Assembly: GCA_028554755.1 (NCBI GenBank)
Contig: JAPTOF010000007.1
Span: 13,067,001 to 13,131,000 of the forward strand
Source of the DNA: Cordia subcordata
Lineage: Eukaryota; Streptophyta; Magnoliopsida; Boraginales; Cordiaceae
Direction of reading: 5' to 3'
DNA: 64,000 nucleotides
In this document: piece after piece, positions 22,660 to 35,219 of the stretch
How positions within the stretch are numbered: position 1 is the first letter of the stretch
Layout: every line of letters starts with the position of its first letter
The notes under the pieces: generated by a model
What the model saw: only the letters and a program-made list of their open reading frames with translations
What the model was told of the DNA's origin: nothing
Databases searched by the model: none
Program-made: the position numbers and the translations under genes

Positions 22660-23916
22660 GGGTAAAATGCGCGTTACCCCTTGTGGTATATATGTAGCTG
22701 ATCACCCTTCTCCCCTTGGGCGTTATTTACAGCACACCACATTATTGTTCCATGCTTTTTAGAAATAGCAAATAATCCCCAACTTTAATTTTTTCATCTA
22801 ATTTAACAAAGAGTGCATTATACTCTCTTTTGTTGTATATGTGGATGTCAAATGTTAAACTTTGCTAAACGTTTTTTACCAAAGAATCCTTATTTAGAGT
22901 TATAGCATAATTTATTTATTTATTTGTACTTTATAAAACCAAAAAAAATTAAAAACAAAAATTAAAAATACAAAAAATAAAAAATTTAAAAGCTTTAATT
23001 AAAATAAAAATTAAAAATTCAAATACAAAAATAAAATTTAAAAATTACATACAATTAATTAAAAATTTTAAAAATTAAAAATTTAATAAAATAAAAAATT
23101 AATGTAAAAATTTAAAATTTTAATTAAAAATAAAAATTTAATTTACTAAATTAAAATTAAAATTAAGAAATTAAAAATTTGAAAATAAAAATTAAGATTT
23201 AAAATTAAAATTAAAACCAAAAATGTAAAATTAAAAAATACAAACTTGAGTGTGGGCTATTTAAAATTTAAAATTTTGAAAAATAGAAACTTTAGATTTT
23301 TAGGCAATTTATCTTTAGAGCTATCGCCCCAATAAAAAAAATATTCTTGTGGTAGGCCCGTCCCTGGTCAATGACTGGAGTATCTACCCCAATGAGACTA
23401 TTGTATGCATCCCATTGCTGGGGCATTCATAGTGCCCATAACTTCGAGAGAAGAGGTGCCTCCTGACAAAGGGGGTCGCAATAACCAGGCCCAGGTGACT
23501 ATTTATCAACACACAGTTCTCCACAAATTAGAATTCAAAAACTAAAAAGTTCAAAATTCAAAATGTAAAAATTAAAAAATACAAAATTGAGTGTGGGTTG
23601 ATACTTTCTATAGCTTTCTTTTGTGAATGAGTCATCTTTGGCCAAGAAAAGGTTAAAAGTTAAAAGTTTGACAAAAAAAAGTTAAAAGAAATGTGTCCTT
23701 CCTTTCCTTTTCTCAAGTAAAATATTATATTATGAGAGCTTTTTTAGTAGGGTAATTTTATAGTCTTATTTAATGGTGTGAAGATGTTAACAGAAATAAG
23801 GAGATTGTGCTATTTTTTAAAAAGTATCAGGGGAGGGGGTAATATGGTGTGTTTTAAACTATAGAGAGTAATTAGCTATTTACACAAACCATAGAAGGAT
23901 AACGCACATTTTACTC
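22660..23916. mobile_element. Non-autonomous MULE-type element, 1257 bp
   Basis: Left end GGGTAAAATGCGCGTTACCC and right end (reverse complement) GAGTAAAATGTGCGTTATCC form long inverted repeats that extend inward past 80 bp on each side with decreasing identity (AGCACACCACATTATT against AACACACCATATTACC). The flanks are TTAAAATAAA (22650-22659) and TTAAAATAGA (23917-23926), a 9-10 bp target duplication typical of Mutator-like elements. No transposase is present. The interior is a nearly G/C-free tract (22907-23260) followed by a GC-richer island (23330-23510). Confidence 0.88.
22907..23260. repeat. Low-complexity A/T tract with AAATTAAAAATT-type repeats
   Basis: About 350 bp of AAAATTTAAAAATTAAAATT permutations with very few G or C, inside the MULE-type element. 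Confidence 0.9.
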
Positions 23917-24218
23917 TTAAAATAGATAAAGCTAACATCAACCTATTTATTCTTTTCAAGAAGCAAAATAAAAAATATATCAATTGCTAAATCATAAAAA
24001 GTCTATCCCTTATTTTCTGAGAGGTGATGCCATAGGATGAGATCTACTAGTGATTTTATTTTTGAAAAAATTGCAATTGAATGAGTTAAGAATTAGATTA
24101 GTTTAAGGACTCGTTTCTCTGCCAGTAAATAACTTACTTGAAAATTTGTTTTCACGGAAAACAAAATATTTTCTGATGTTTGGTTGTCATACTAAAAAAT
24201 ATCTTAAGTAAAAGCTTT

Positions 24219-24510
24219 CACTACGAGAAAATTGATCTATAGTGATCAGAAATTAGCAACCGATGTTGGTCACTAATTTTAAAATTTCTAACCGATTTTG
24301 TGACCACTTTGAGAATCGGTCACTAAATAATTTTGCGACTGCATATCGATTGTTAAATTTTATAACATTAGTTGCTAAATTTCAAAAAAAAAGAATTGAG
24401 GTGTGTAATTTGCGACCGATAGAAAATCGGTCGCAAAAGTGTAAGTTGGCAACAATTGAGCGATCGATAACCATTGCGATCGCAAATATTTGCGACTAAT
24501 GTCAATGTTG
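24219..24510 (+). repeat. CACTA 5' terminal and subterminal repeats
   Basis: After the terminal repeat come clustered motifs TTAGCAACCGA, TGGTCACTAATTTTAAAAT, AATCGGTCACTAAATAA, TTGCGACCGATAGAAAATCG and GGTCGCAAAAG in both orientations. Motifs of this kind are where the element's TNPA-like protein binds in the En/Spm family; binding here is inferred. Confidence 0.85.
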
Positions 24511-24882
24511 ATCACTGATTTTAAAATTAATTTTTTTAAAAAACTCTCTGCAAATTAAGCCCCTATCCCAAATGAAAATTTCACTTGCCCTAAATCCCCA
24601 AATCCCTATTCTCTCTCTTCCTCCCTCTCTTTTCAAAAATCTTCAATTGTCCATCTCCATCCACCACGGCTCCATATTGCTGCTGCATCTTTCTGCCTCT
24701 CTCTCTCTATTGCTACTAAAGCTGTGCTCGATTAGCTTTTCTACAGCCAAATAAACACGTTTAATAATAATTCAAACTTTGTAAACTGCATAATCATAAT
24801 GATATTAAATTGCTAGTTTGACCTTTGTACCTTCTTAAAAGCTTACCAATGCATCTGTGAAGATACTTCTTATTAGATTGTT

Positions 24883-24887
<5 letters not shown>

Positions 24888-24931
<44 letters not shown>
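24888..24931. repeat. (ATT)n microsatellite
   Basis: About 14 uninterrupted ATT units, ending in ATATATACTATATATG. Confidence 0.97.
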
Positions 24932-24937
<6 letters not shown>

Positions 24938-26739
24938 CTATATATGTGATTCTTTGTATACCATTCATGGAAGGTTTTATGGCCTTAATTGTTTTTTCTG
25001 TAATAAGTGGATATCAATACCCTTTGCTGATAGAATAATGCGTGAGCCTGGCAAAGGGATAGGAAGATTGACATTATTGACTTTCAGACAGTAGCTAATT
25101 AAAGTTTTATAATTATTTTAACATAACATTGAAGATGGCTTTGATTATGAGTAAATATTTATAGAATAAGCTCGATAATATAAGAATTGAAAGTGAAAAT
25201 GACTCATTTTGAATGCTCTAGTGATGCATTCAAGTGAATAGATTTTGTTTGTTATTCTTTTTCTCCCAAGTGCATTAGAGGGTCTTGTTTGTTTCTGGAT
25301 GCTAATTGCAATCATCAGTTAATCACAGCCTTCTAAGTTTGCATTTTCTTGAACTTTAATTGCTTTTTTCTTGAAGGATTTAAATTCAAAAGTTAAGTTC
25401 TGGCCCTATATTGCGTTTTTCTCAAACTAGATTGAAGTAACCTTGCAATATTATTTTAAACTTCATTGTTTCGGTAGAGTAATTCTACTTCTAGAACGAG
25501 TGATCCCTAAAAGTCTCCACAGCTATGGCATTATTGCACAAAATTTTCACTTTTGAGTCTTTGACTGTTTAAGACAAATATTAAATAGTGTCTCTAATGA
25601 GTATCTCCTTTTTTCACTGGGATTTTTTCCCTCTTTATTTTTCTTTGTCTTTTTTTTTTAACTAAAAGTTGCATGGTCTATTGATCGTAAGAATCAGTTG
25701 CTTACCTCAACTATGTGGCTCCTAGTTTTCATATACTTAGCATGTCCTTCAACTTTTATTGTTGTTCCATTATCAAGGCATTTGTGAAGCTGAAAAGCCA
25801 GTAAAGCTTTTGAGGTATTTTAGAGCCTATTTGGCTAAGCTTATTTAGGGCTTATAATCTTCAAATACGTTAGCATCATTCTTTGCTAAATATACACATA
25901 AATGGGTTAAAGTCGATTAAAGTACCTCATAAATTGTACCCTAAGATTGAAATTGTATATATCAAGATTAGATAGTTTGATTCGAAGACAATATAATCTG
26001 AAAGCTAGAAGGTATAGTTTCATTTTCTATCTACAATAGGTTTTCAAGTAGATCTGTACACAGATGGGAAAAGGAAAACAAAGTAAAGAACTCTATAGTC
26101 AAAATTTGTTAAGCACTGTTCAATATGAACAGACTCATGACATGACTTTCAAGCATCTCTCTTGGATTTTCTATGTAACTTTTTAAGTCTCTTATCAGTT
26201 GCTTTTTCAGATTTTTTTTTTCCATTTACGGTGTGCTTATTGTATAGCTGCAAACTTACCTCTTTAAGTTTTTTAAAGGGGTCAATATGATTGGAAGAGG
26301 GCATTTGCAGTACTATGCTTGTATATGTTAAACAGTACCATGGTAAACATTTATTTGGAATTGTTCCTTATCATTATTATTTTTTTTGTTTGTCTTGACT
26401 TGATTATTAGGGCTGAATTTCAAAGGCTTGAAGCCACAAAAGCTGAGTTGTAAAATAGGATAGAATGGACGTAAACTTGATATGAATTTCATTTGACTGT
26501 GTAAGATATTACATTTTGCAATCTATTTTGAGTTAGATGTTCTTTTTTTATGATAATCCTTTTTTTCATATTAGGTTAAAGGAAATAAAAAGCTACAAGA
26601 TAGCTTGTCGATTTCTTATATCAATCAATCCAAAAAGATCTCTTTATTTCAAGTTCCTTCTGTTTTGTATGCTTTACTACTGTATCTGATCATCTTTGAT
26701 TAAACATTTACTTTTTTATTGATTTTATCTTTTTGTATG

Positions 26740-27055
26740 TATAAGTAACTACATTAAGCTAAGCAAGAACCAATAAGTAAGTAAGCAAGTATTATTAAGC
26801 AGCAAGCAAGTAAGAAAGCACGTAAGCACATAGGTAAATGACTCAAGTTAGTTAAGTAAGTAACTTAGGTTAGTTAAGCAAGTGGTTAAATTAAGAGAGC
26901 ATATTAAGTTAAGAAAATAAGAATAGGTAAGTTACCAAACAAGCATAAGTAAGAAATCAGTTTAGTTAACAAAATAACTTAAGTTATTTAGGATTAGGTA
27001 AGTAACTTAGGTTAGTTAAGAAAGTGCTAAAGTTAGCAAGTACATAAATAAGTAT
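26740..27055 (+). repeat. Degenerate AAGTAAGTTAAG repeat upstream of TNP2
   Basis: More than 40 AAGT/AAGC/TTAAG units in about 310 bp, including the block GTAAGTAACTTAGGTTAGTT twice (near 26857 and 26999). It ends about 140 bp before the TNP2 start codon. Role unknown. Confidence 0.85.
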
Positions 27056-27192
27056 TGGTAGTCTTTAAATGTCATATTTTCGTATCAAATAATTGAGCAA
27101 GTGTATATAGGCTTTAATCTACTATTTACATGAGTTGAAATAAGCAATTGTTTAACTTTGTTAGGAAGACAATGTTTGTAGATTAAAGTTGG

Positions 27193-29892
27193 ATGTATTA
27201 TCGGATAAGGAACAATTGGATAACTGATGAATTTATTGCTGGGGTGGAAGAGTTCCTTGATTTTGCATACAAAAATAAGCCAGTAAATTATGCAAATTTT
27301 AGGCGTCCTTGTACAAAGTGCAAATTAAGGAAGTTTTTAGGTAAGAATGAAGTCGCAGATCATCTATAGCATAATGGGTTTTTGTTTGGCTACACTAAGT
27401 GGGTGATACATGGGGAAGATGATGTACCCATGCAAAGCACATCCATTCAAACAGAATCAAGAAATCCATATGCAAACATGGTAATTGAAGCTGCTGGGTA
27501 TCAATTTGGCTAGGAAGAAAAGGAGCGAGATAGAAGAACCGAATTTTGATGCAACAAAGTTTTATAAACTATTGGCAGATGCGGATCAACCATTGTGGGA
27601 AGGATGTAAGATGCATAGTATGTTATCGGCAATCTCACAGTTGATGACTATTAAATCCAAGCATAACATGAAAAAAAGTTGTTTTGATCATGTCATTAGT
27701 TGCTTAAAAAGCATGTTGCCTCTGCCTCCTAATACATTGCTAGACAATTTTTACGAAGCCAAAAAGATGATGAAGGCATTAGGACTTAGATATATCAAGA
27801 TTGATGCATGTCCAAATGATTGCATGTTATATTGAAAGGAAGATGCTATCCTTGACTCATGTAAAGTATGTTGACATAGACGTTTCAAGAAACAAAGCAC
27901 ATATAAAAGGAAGAAGAAAAACATTCCTTTCAAAGTCTTGCCATACCTCCCAATTACACCTAGACTTCAAAGGTTATTTATGTCTAAGCAAACATCCAAG
28001 TACATGACTTGGCATAAAAGTGCTTATCGAGAAAAAGGTGAATTGATCCACCAGTCATATGGAGAAGCATAGAAGCATTTTGATTCATGCTATTTGGAGT
28101 TTTCTAATGAAGCTCGTAATATAAGATTGGGATTATGCATGGATGGTTTTATTCAATTTGGTAATAGATTTTCCCCATATTCATGTTAGCTAGCTTATGC
28201 GACACTTTACAATCTTTCATCCACCATGTACATGAAAGATGATATGTTGTTCTTAACGTTACTTATTCCTAGTCCTCATAGCCTAATCTTTGTGTATACT
28301 TGGGGCCATTTGTAATGAGTTAAAAACATTGTGAGATAATGGGATCCTCACGTATGATGTGTCCACATGTACGAATTTTGTAATAAAGGCTGCACTCATA
28401 GGCCAAGATTTTTCAACTTAATGGAACATCTACCAATTCATTTGCCTCACAAAGCGAGAGTCGATGCTCCTATACAATACTGTTGGATGTTTGTTTTTGA
28501 ATGGTAATTATCTATCTAATTACATTGTATTACTTAATAAAGTCAATGATTATCTTTTAAGATGAAATGTTTGTATAGGTGTAAGGAGAATCCAAAGAAA
28601 AAATTTAGGAACCAGGCTTGTGGGAGAAGATCTCTTTTGGAGGCATACTTAATTCAAGAGACGTCTCAATTTTGTTTGAAGTATTTTGAGTCTCATGTCT
28701 CTACAAGAAGAAATTGAGTTCCAAGGATGATGATGTTGGAGAAATGGAAACAAAATGGAGGCTATTGATTTTCACATACCCAAGGTGTCAACTCAAGTAA
28801 GGGATTTCTAAGTAAATGTTCTTCATAACTACAATGAAGAACTAGTTCAACCATATATAGAGTAAGAAAATTCAAATCTTAGTTCAATTATTTGTTTTCA
28901 CACAGAGATAATATTTAATTTAATAACATTATTATACATTATTATTTTGGTTTTTTTTTTCTGACATAGGGATTTTGACAATGATATGCATCGTAGAAAT
29001 TGCACTCTTAAAAATGATTGTCTTGCAAAGTTGCGTGAAAAGAATTTGGTTCGATGGCGTCGTACCAAAGTGTTAAAAGAGAACGTGAACATTTGTTTGC
29101 AATTGAAGAAGTTGATCCTTGGTCCAAGTAGAGTTGTTACTAGTTCTCAAAGGTATTTTGTGAATGGTACAAGTTCCACACTCAGGAAAAAGGACAAGAT
29201 ATAAAAACACAAAATTATGGTGTATGTGTACGAGGGAGTTGCTATAAGGACTGCGAGTACGACTATTATGGTGAAATTGAGGAGATCATTCTGTTGCACA
29301 ATTCTGATTTCAATTTAATTATGTTATTCAAATATATGTGGTTTGATTACAAAAAAAGGACAGCAATTCATCCTAAATATGGCCTTGTTGACACCAATCA
29401 ACGATTAGTTCTTATGAGCCATTTATATTAGCATTTCAAGCTCAATAAGTGTATTACACTTCTTATCCTATTGAGAGAGAGAATTGGTAGAGAATTTGCA
29501 AGATTAGAGCGCGAAGAATGTTTCTTACAACTACACATCTTACTTTAGATGCCAATGAAAACAACATCGTTGATGGTGTTTATTAACAAGACAAAGTGTC
29601 CAAGCCAATTCAAATTGATATTGACACTGAGTTACATAGTGCTAATATTCTTTATGGTAGGGGAGAAAAAGATGAAGAAGTTGATACAAGCGCACTGTTA
29701 GTCCAGAAATTTTAATTCTTCCAAAAAAGAAGAATGGTTATAAATTAAGATGAAGAACTTGAAGAAGGTTATGATGGAGAAGATGAAGAAGATAATTATA
29801 ATGATAAAGATGACCCTGATGAAGATGACTCTGATAAAGACTCTAGACAAGAAGACTTTGATGGGGATAATGATCATGAATTCAACTAATTT
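27193..29892 (+). pseudogene. CACTA TNP2 transposase pseudogene (Transpos_assoc, TNP2, DUF4218, DUF4216)
   Basis: An ATG at 27193 opens the Transpos_assoc-like domain: NNWITDEFIAGVEEFLDFA, CTKCKLRK, HNGFLFGYTKWVIHGED. Next comes the Transposase_21/TNP2 domain (27485-28320): LLADADQPLWEGCK, LGLRYIKIDACPNDCMLY, TPRLQRLFMSKQTSKYM, ARNIRLGLCMDGFIQFGN, LTLLIPSPHS. A DUF4218-like part follows at 28419-28720 (HLPHKARVDAPIQYCWMF, then LLEAYLIQETSQFCLKYFES), split by a plausible GT-AG intron (28504-28579). A DUF4216-like part (29215-29480) has YYGEIEEIILL and HPKYGLVDTNQR. An acidic tail ends near 29892. Stops occur after ADHL, DCMLY and SPYSC, and the part between TNP2 and DUF4218 is shortened. The encoded enzyme would cut and rejoin CACTA ends; this copy cannot. 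Confidence 0.92.
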
Positions 29893-30049
29893 TTAGATCA
29901 TTTGTAATATGTAATCACTAATAGCTGACTTTTTGTTATGCTTAATCTCATTAATTTTAATGTTATGTCATATACTTTTTACTTGTATCTAAATGCTACT
30001 TTTTTATATTTACATGCATATCATATGTTTGTTTAATGATATCTAGATG

Positions 30050-30298
30050 CTACAGGGTAAAGGGAAAAGGCGCCTTGTTAAATCTTCAGTGAGATCAAGA
30101 TTACATGATGAGAGGGGCAACAGTTCAAACACTTCACATGATGTTGAAGAGTAAACATCTACATCTTTTTCTACTAGAAGGGTTGGATCATTTATTCCTC
30201 AGACACAAGAATCACTTTTATTGTCCCGTGCAGACATCACCCTCCCGCATACTTTTACATCCTCTACCCCTTTTGTACCTTCTGCACCTTTACAAGGT
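30050..30298 (+). pseudogene. CACTA second ORF, first exon (Ptta/En-Spm type)
   Basis: A frame reading LQGKGKRRLVKSSVRSRLHD, then RRVGSFIPQTQESLL and PFVPSAPLQ, ends at a donor-like CAAG/GTAAATATT near 30297. It has one in-frame stop (after DVEE). The serine/proline-rich N-terminal region is usual for the second CACTA gene. The rest of the ORF lies at 40960-41936, beyond the nested gypsy element. Confidence 0.6.
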
Positions 30299-31035
30299 AA
30301 ATATTATATTCACCTTCACAGGTGCTGAAAAAAAAAAAGAAAAATTTTGAAATTTTTTATGGCTTTCTCCTTTTCCTCTTCATTGTTGTCGTTGTTGTTA
30401 GTTTGTTCATGTATTATTACCTAAAAAGATGATTATTGGGATATTTTCCTAAGTTGAGAACTTTGTTCTAACTTCTTTTCCTTTTTTCAGATATTTATAG
30501 TGGTGCTTTTGTATGATAAGTATCATTTCTTACATTTATTGCTGTTAGTACCCTAATGATCATATGTATCTTCAAATTTTGGTCTATGATGCTTGAAAAT
30601 TTTCCCATAAGCCATCCATCCTTTTTCTCCTTTCTTCTTTTTTGAATTTTCATGCATCTTAACAAAATTTTGGTTAGAAAAATTAGTTTGAGTAAAATCT
30701 TTGTTTCAATGTGGCCAAAGGTTAAGTGACCACATGATATACCTTACCTAATTACACTAGAGTTGGTAAGGTCCTAGTTGGTTTATGGATGGTGGACATT
30801 TTGTTTTGGTAGCATAATACTTTCTTTAAATTAGTTTATTTTGCTCATTCATTTTTGTCATTTAGTTTCCTACACATGTAAAGCCATACTTTTACTCTTT
30901 TAGGACTCTAAAAACTATGTAATAAGATCAACCACGAGTAAACAGTGAGCTTATTGTCAATAACTAATGTAATGCAAGTTTGATCGTATTCAATTTCTAC
31001 TTTGGGATTCTTTCTAAAAGAAGGCTATGAATATT

Positions 31036-31930
31036 TGACCACTATTCGTGAGCACAAGCCTAAATAGCCCATAAGTGCACGGGTCACCTATAGTATAGTG
31101 TGCGAGTGTAGGGTCGAATCTATGAGAAGGCCAAATGTGTGTGGTGTCCTAAGCTATGTACGTCCTAAAAGGCTATGTGTTGGGTTTTTAAACTATAATC
31201 TTTTTGGTGCTTTTGGGATAGGATGGAGTGCAGGAAAAGCAAATCTACCCAAAAGACAAGGGAATAAAACGGTGTGTGTGTGTGTGTGTGTGAAATGGGG
31301 GAATTAAACAATCTAAGGGGAATCTAACATGTGGAAATGGGAAACTAGGGTGATTACATCTTGCAACTGGGTGATTACTACTTCTTGTCAGGGTTGCTTG
31401 ATAGATCTTACCTGGTTGCTCTCTTCTAGACTCCTAATTAACCTCCTAATTATACCCTAAGCCTCAGTGTGGGTCTGTCCCTAGGCATCAACTAACATAG
31501 AGCTATGGCGTGGTCTTTATGACTTAGGGCCATAGGACTAGCTAGTTACGATTCTAGGTGACTTAAATTGACCTAACCCTAGCATCTGAGCAATTGTTTA
31601 AATTTAAAGCCAACACCTAGTCTGTCTAAGGTCAACTAACCTACCATAAAACCTATTAGTTGGATTTTAGGTTAAGGGAGACTCGACTTAGCCTATCCAT
31701 TAGTTATGCACCAAAGCACAAAGCATACTCATCTAGGGCATGGAATTTGAGAATACATTGGCATATTCTACTACTAAACACATAGACATTCTTAGATTAC
31801 ACTAATTTAAGCAATAGCACCTGTATGTAAGCAATATAAGCTATTTATGTAATTAAGCATGGTAACACACACATAAACATGTATATAAGCATACCCGCTT
31901 AATTAATCATCACACAAACAAATAGACATG
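31036..31930 (-). repeat. Partial LTR (first half) of gypsy copy C
   Basis: It starts TGACCACTATTCGTGAGC and matches the solo LTR at 364 and the right LTR fragment at 40851. It breaks off at GACATG where a new LTR start, TGATCGTCG, begins. It contains a (GT)n run at 31272-31292. Confidence 0.82.
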
Positions 31931-33824
31931 TGATCGTCGTCTTTTGAGTGCAAGCTCTAAAGACCCGTAAGCGCACGAATCGGTGTAGTAAAGTGTACGC
32001 AAGTGCGGGGTCGATTCCACAGGAAGGCTATGTTTTGAGATGGATTCTACGTGTGTGTTCTAGAGTGTGCCTAAAAAGAAATCTAAACTATCTATTTTTG
32101 GCATTTTGGATGGTCGGGAGCTTTAACTAAAGAAAATTAAACAAAACTATAGGAATTGAAAAGTAGGGGACAAGCAAATTTAAAGGAACTAACAAATGGA
32201 AAGGTGTTAGGGAGACTTCAACTTATGAATGGGTGATTCTATACTCAAATGCTATGAGATTAAAGAATGATAGCTCACTTTAATAATTGCTCTCATCTAT
32301 ATTGTTGAATCAATGTCTTACTTTCCCTCTAGGACTCGGTGCGAGTCCGTCCCTAGGCGGCGCCTCCTAGAGCTACTGCGTGGTCCTATGACCTAGGGCC
32401 TTAAGAGTGACCAATTAGCTTCCTAGGTGACTTAGAATGAACCTACCCTAGTACCTAAATCATTGGCTAGAATTAAAGCCAAGACCAAGTGTTCCTAAGG
32501 TCGACTAATCATATCCTGAAACCTATTGGCTGGATTTAAAGCCAAAGGAGACTTGGCCAAGGCTAGCCCTAAATTACTTGCCATCATTCTAAGGTCACTA
32601 CAGCGGGATTTAACTTGCTAGCACATTCATAGATGTTCTTGGCCAAGGTGTTCGTGAATAAAAGGATCTATTCAACTACCAAACATCGTCATGCTCGGAT
32701 TACACCATTACAAGCAATTAACAACCAACATGTATGTGTTATTGAAGTCATATTCACCACTAGGCATGCAAATATACATATAGACATGAATATAAGCATT
32801 ACCCACTTCATAGCATCCATATATAAACACATAGACATGATTATAGAAAGGATTAGATGTGTTTAGTAATAAATAGACTTCAATTTATACACATGCTACT
32901 CATTTAGGCATTTAATCAAACACTTAGATATGAATGAGAAAATAACCATTTAAACAAGAAAATCAAACATGTATATATTCAGCCATTTAATCCCATATCA
33001 TAAGAGTATATAGCTAACCCATTACACAAGCTAAATCACCCTACACAAGTCTACTCAATCATAATAAGAGATAAAATGAAAGTGAGTTTATGGAGCTTCC
33101 CTTTCATCCTAGCTAATCTTGTACAAAGCTCTTGAGCAAACTTGAATCCAAATGTTTGAAACGCTCTAAATCCTCTTGCTTCAAGGTGATGACATGTGTG
33201 ACAGAGTGTGTGTGATGTGGGTGAAGACTAGGGTTAAGTGTGTGTGCATGTGATGGGTTTGTTAAGCTCCTCTCTAGAATTTTCAAAAAGATTTTCCTTT
33301 TTAAGTTTGAAAATCGGGCTTTTATATTAGCTTTTTACAAACTGGAAGTCGACCTAGTCGGTCAACTGGCTTCTCCTCTTAGCTCGATCGGCTTTTTGGT
33401 AATGCTTTCTAGACTGGCCGGTCGACCTAGCTGGTAGACCAGCTTTGGAGGGGTAGTCGTCTGACTATTTTTAGCACCTCTCTAGAATGGCCGGTCGATC
33501 GGCTCCTTCTCTTAGGTCGTCCAGCTGACTTCCTTCCTCCATTCTTTGTCTTTCTGGCCTCTGATCTTTTTTTTTTTGACCCGTACATCTACCATCTTAA
33601 TCACCAATTATCGCCCAATCTTGATCTTAACCCAAAGTTCACCTAAATCATTGAAAAAAAGCAATTAGTATAACAATTTGCCCCTTAAACTCAATATGTA
33701 CGTTTGTTTACACTTAAGCCTATTCTTATCAAAAGCACTACACTAATACATCTTTTTGAGCACTTAATACCTCTTAAACATAGGCAAATAACAATGCAAA
33801 CACACACAAAAACACAACACATCA
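31931..33824 (-). repeat. Inner left LTR of the gypsy complex, 1894 bp
   Basis: It starts TGATCGTCGTC and ends AACACATCA, directly followed by the polypurine tract in minus orientation. TATA-like TAATATAAAAGCCC (minus, 33316-33329) has GTCGACC-type palindromes immediately upstream at 33357-33530 (for example TGGCCGGTCGACC). The start differs strongly from the LTR remnant on the right, so these two are not an original pair. Confidence 0.85.
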
Positions 33825-35219
33825 ACACCCCCAAAACTTCTCTTTGCCTGTCCCCAAGCAAGCCTAATCTTAAGTTTATTTCTAAAGCTGATGCTAAGGG
33901 TTACCTAAGGGATTGATTCTCTATCAAAGTTAGTCTTAGAAGCATGAAGGGGGCATTCCTATTGTAGAAAGATCCCTAAGCCTCTTTAGATCTTCCCTCT
34001 ACTCATAAGGGGTCTCGTTCCTTGTGGGAATCTCCCAAGTAGCTAAACCACCACGAGCCTAGGAATCAAACTCACGCACTTGGGATGTTGATATTTTGCA
34101 CCATCTTAATTATGTTGGCCTCCCTAACATGCACAAAGCCTCAAAGACAAGAAGAGAGAATATACATGCACAATGGCTTATAAAAAGTCTTATTCACATA
34201 TCTACAAAGATGATAGCATGTGCTCAGTTGACATTGTATCATTTATGTACTTATTCACAAAACTTTTTGATGCCTTAGGCTTTTTTCTCTTTTTCATTTT
34301 TTTATATATATTTTTGCACCTTTGTGCTTTTTTCAATTCAATTTTTTTTTTAGATTTTTCACACTTTGCATTGTATTCGCAAAAAGAAAAGAAAAAGAAA
34401 AGCTTTGGCACATAAAAAAAAACCAATCAAGGAAGGGGCACTCACATCAACAACCCCTTTTTTTTTCAACATTTTTTCCTATTAAGCTATGGGGTGCCTA
34501 CAAGGGTCATTCTTTAAAGGTCCTGACTCCCTACAACTTTAAAGGGCATCCCCTCCAAGACTTAGCTTTCAAACCACTCCATTCATTTCCCCACAATGCA
34601 TCTCATATTCACCAATCAATAGAGTCAATCACAATGATCAACAAAGAAATAAATGACTCCACATGCATCAAAATTGAAAAATTTTTACCATTTTTAAGCA
34701 CATTTTGAGCACATAATGCAATCTACCCTAAACAAAATATATAACAAGAAAACCAAACTCCTACACTCCCAAATCTAAACTTTGCTTGTGCTCAGGCAAA
34801 TAGATCAAAATACATAAACAAGAAAGTTGGCATTACAAAGCAAGTAAGGGTGGCGAGGATGGGGTAACATGGGGAACAAGTGGAGAAAGGATAGATACAA
34901 CCTTGCATCTTCTTCAAAGCTTTCCATGCCAGTGATAAATCACCATACTACTAATCCTGTGACTTACAATTCACAAACACTCACAAAGAAAACAAGATTA
35001 GTAGTATTGCCTATGCATGCTTGCATTGGCATATGCAAAAATAAGCAATGGTGTATCTTATGGGACACAGGGTCGAGATTCAACACTTTGATGTGGGTGA
35101 AAGAAAAATAGAGGAGATAAAAAGGAAAGAAAGTGAAGCAAATGCAAATTTGCAAACTTGAACCTAGGTTGCCTCCTAGTAGCGCTAACCATCATGTTGT
35201 TAGTCGGGCAAACACCAAC
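33825..35219 (-). other. Spacer between integrase and 3' LTR of copy C
   Basis: Non-coding on the element strand. It holds the PPT beside the LTR, an A/T-rich tract (34280-34400) and the conserved CCTCCTAGTAGCGCTAA near 35175. It is homologous to 5756-7400 of copy A. A plus-strand hydrophobic ORF (34173-34415) recurs at the matching place in copy A. Confidence 0.75.

Larger units (their letters stand above)
24511..27192 (+). other. CACTA 5' leader and introns
   Basis: Contains a CT-rich leader (24590-24710), an (ATT)n microsatellite and an AAGT-rich repeat. No domain is recognisable before the TNP2 start at 27193. Confidence 0.55.

Noticed and set aside
27485..27835. 116-codon ORF as a stand-alone gene
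   Set aside because: It is the central piece of the TNP2 transposase (ACPNDCMLY), continuous with flanking pieces on either side of stops.
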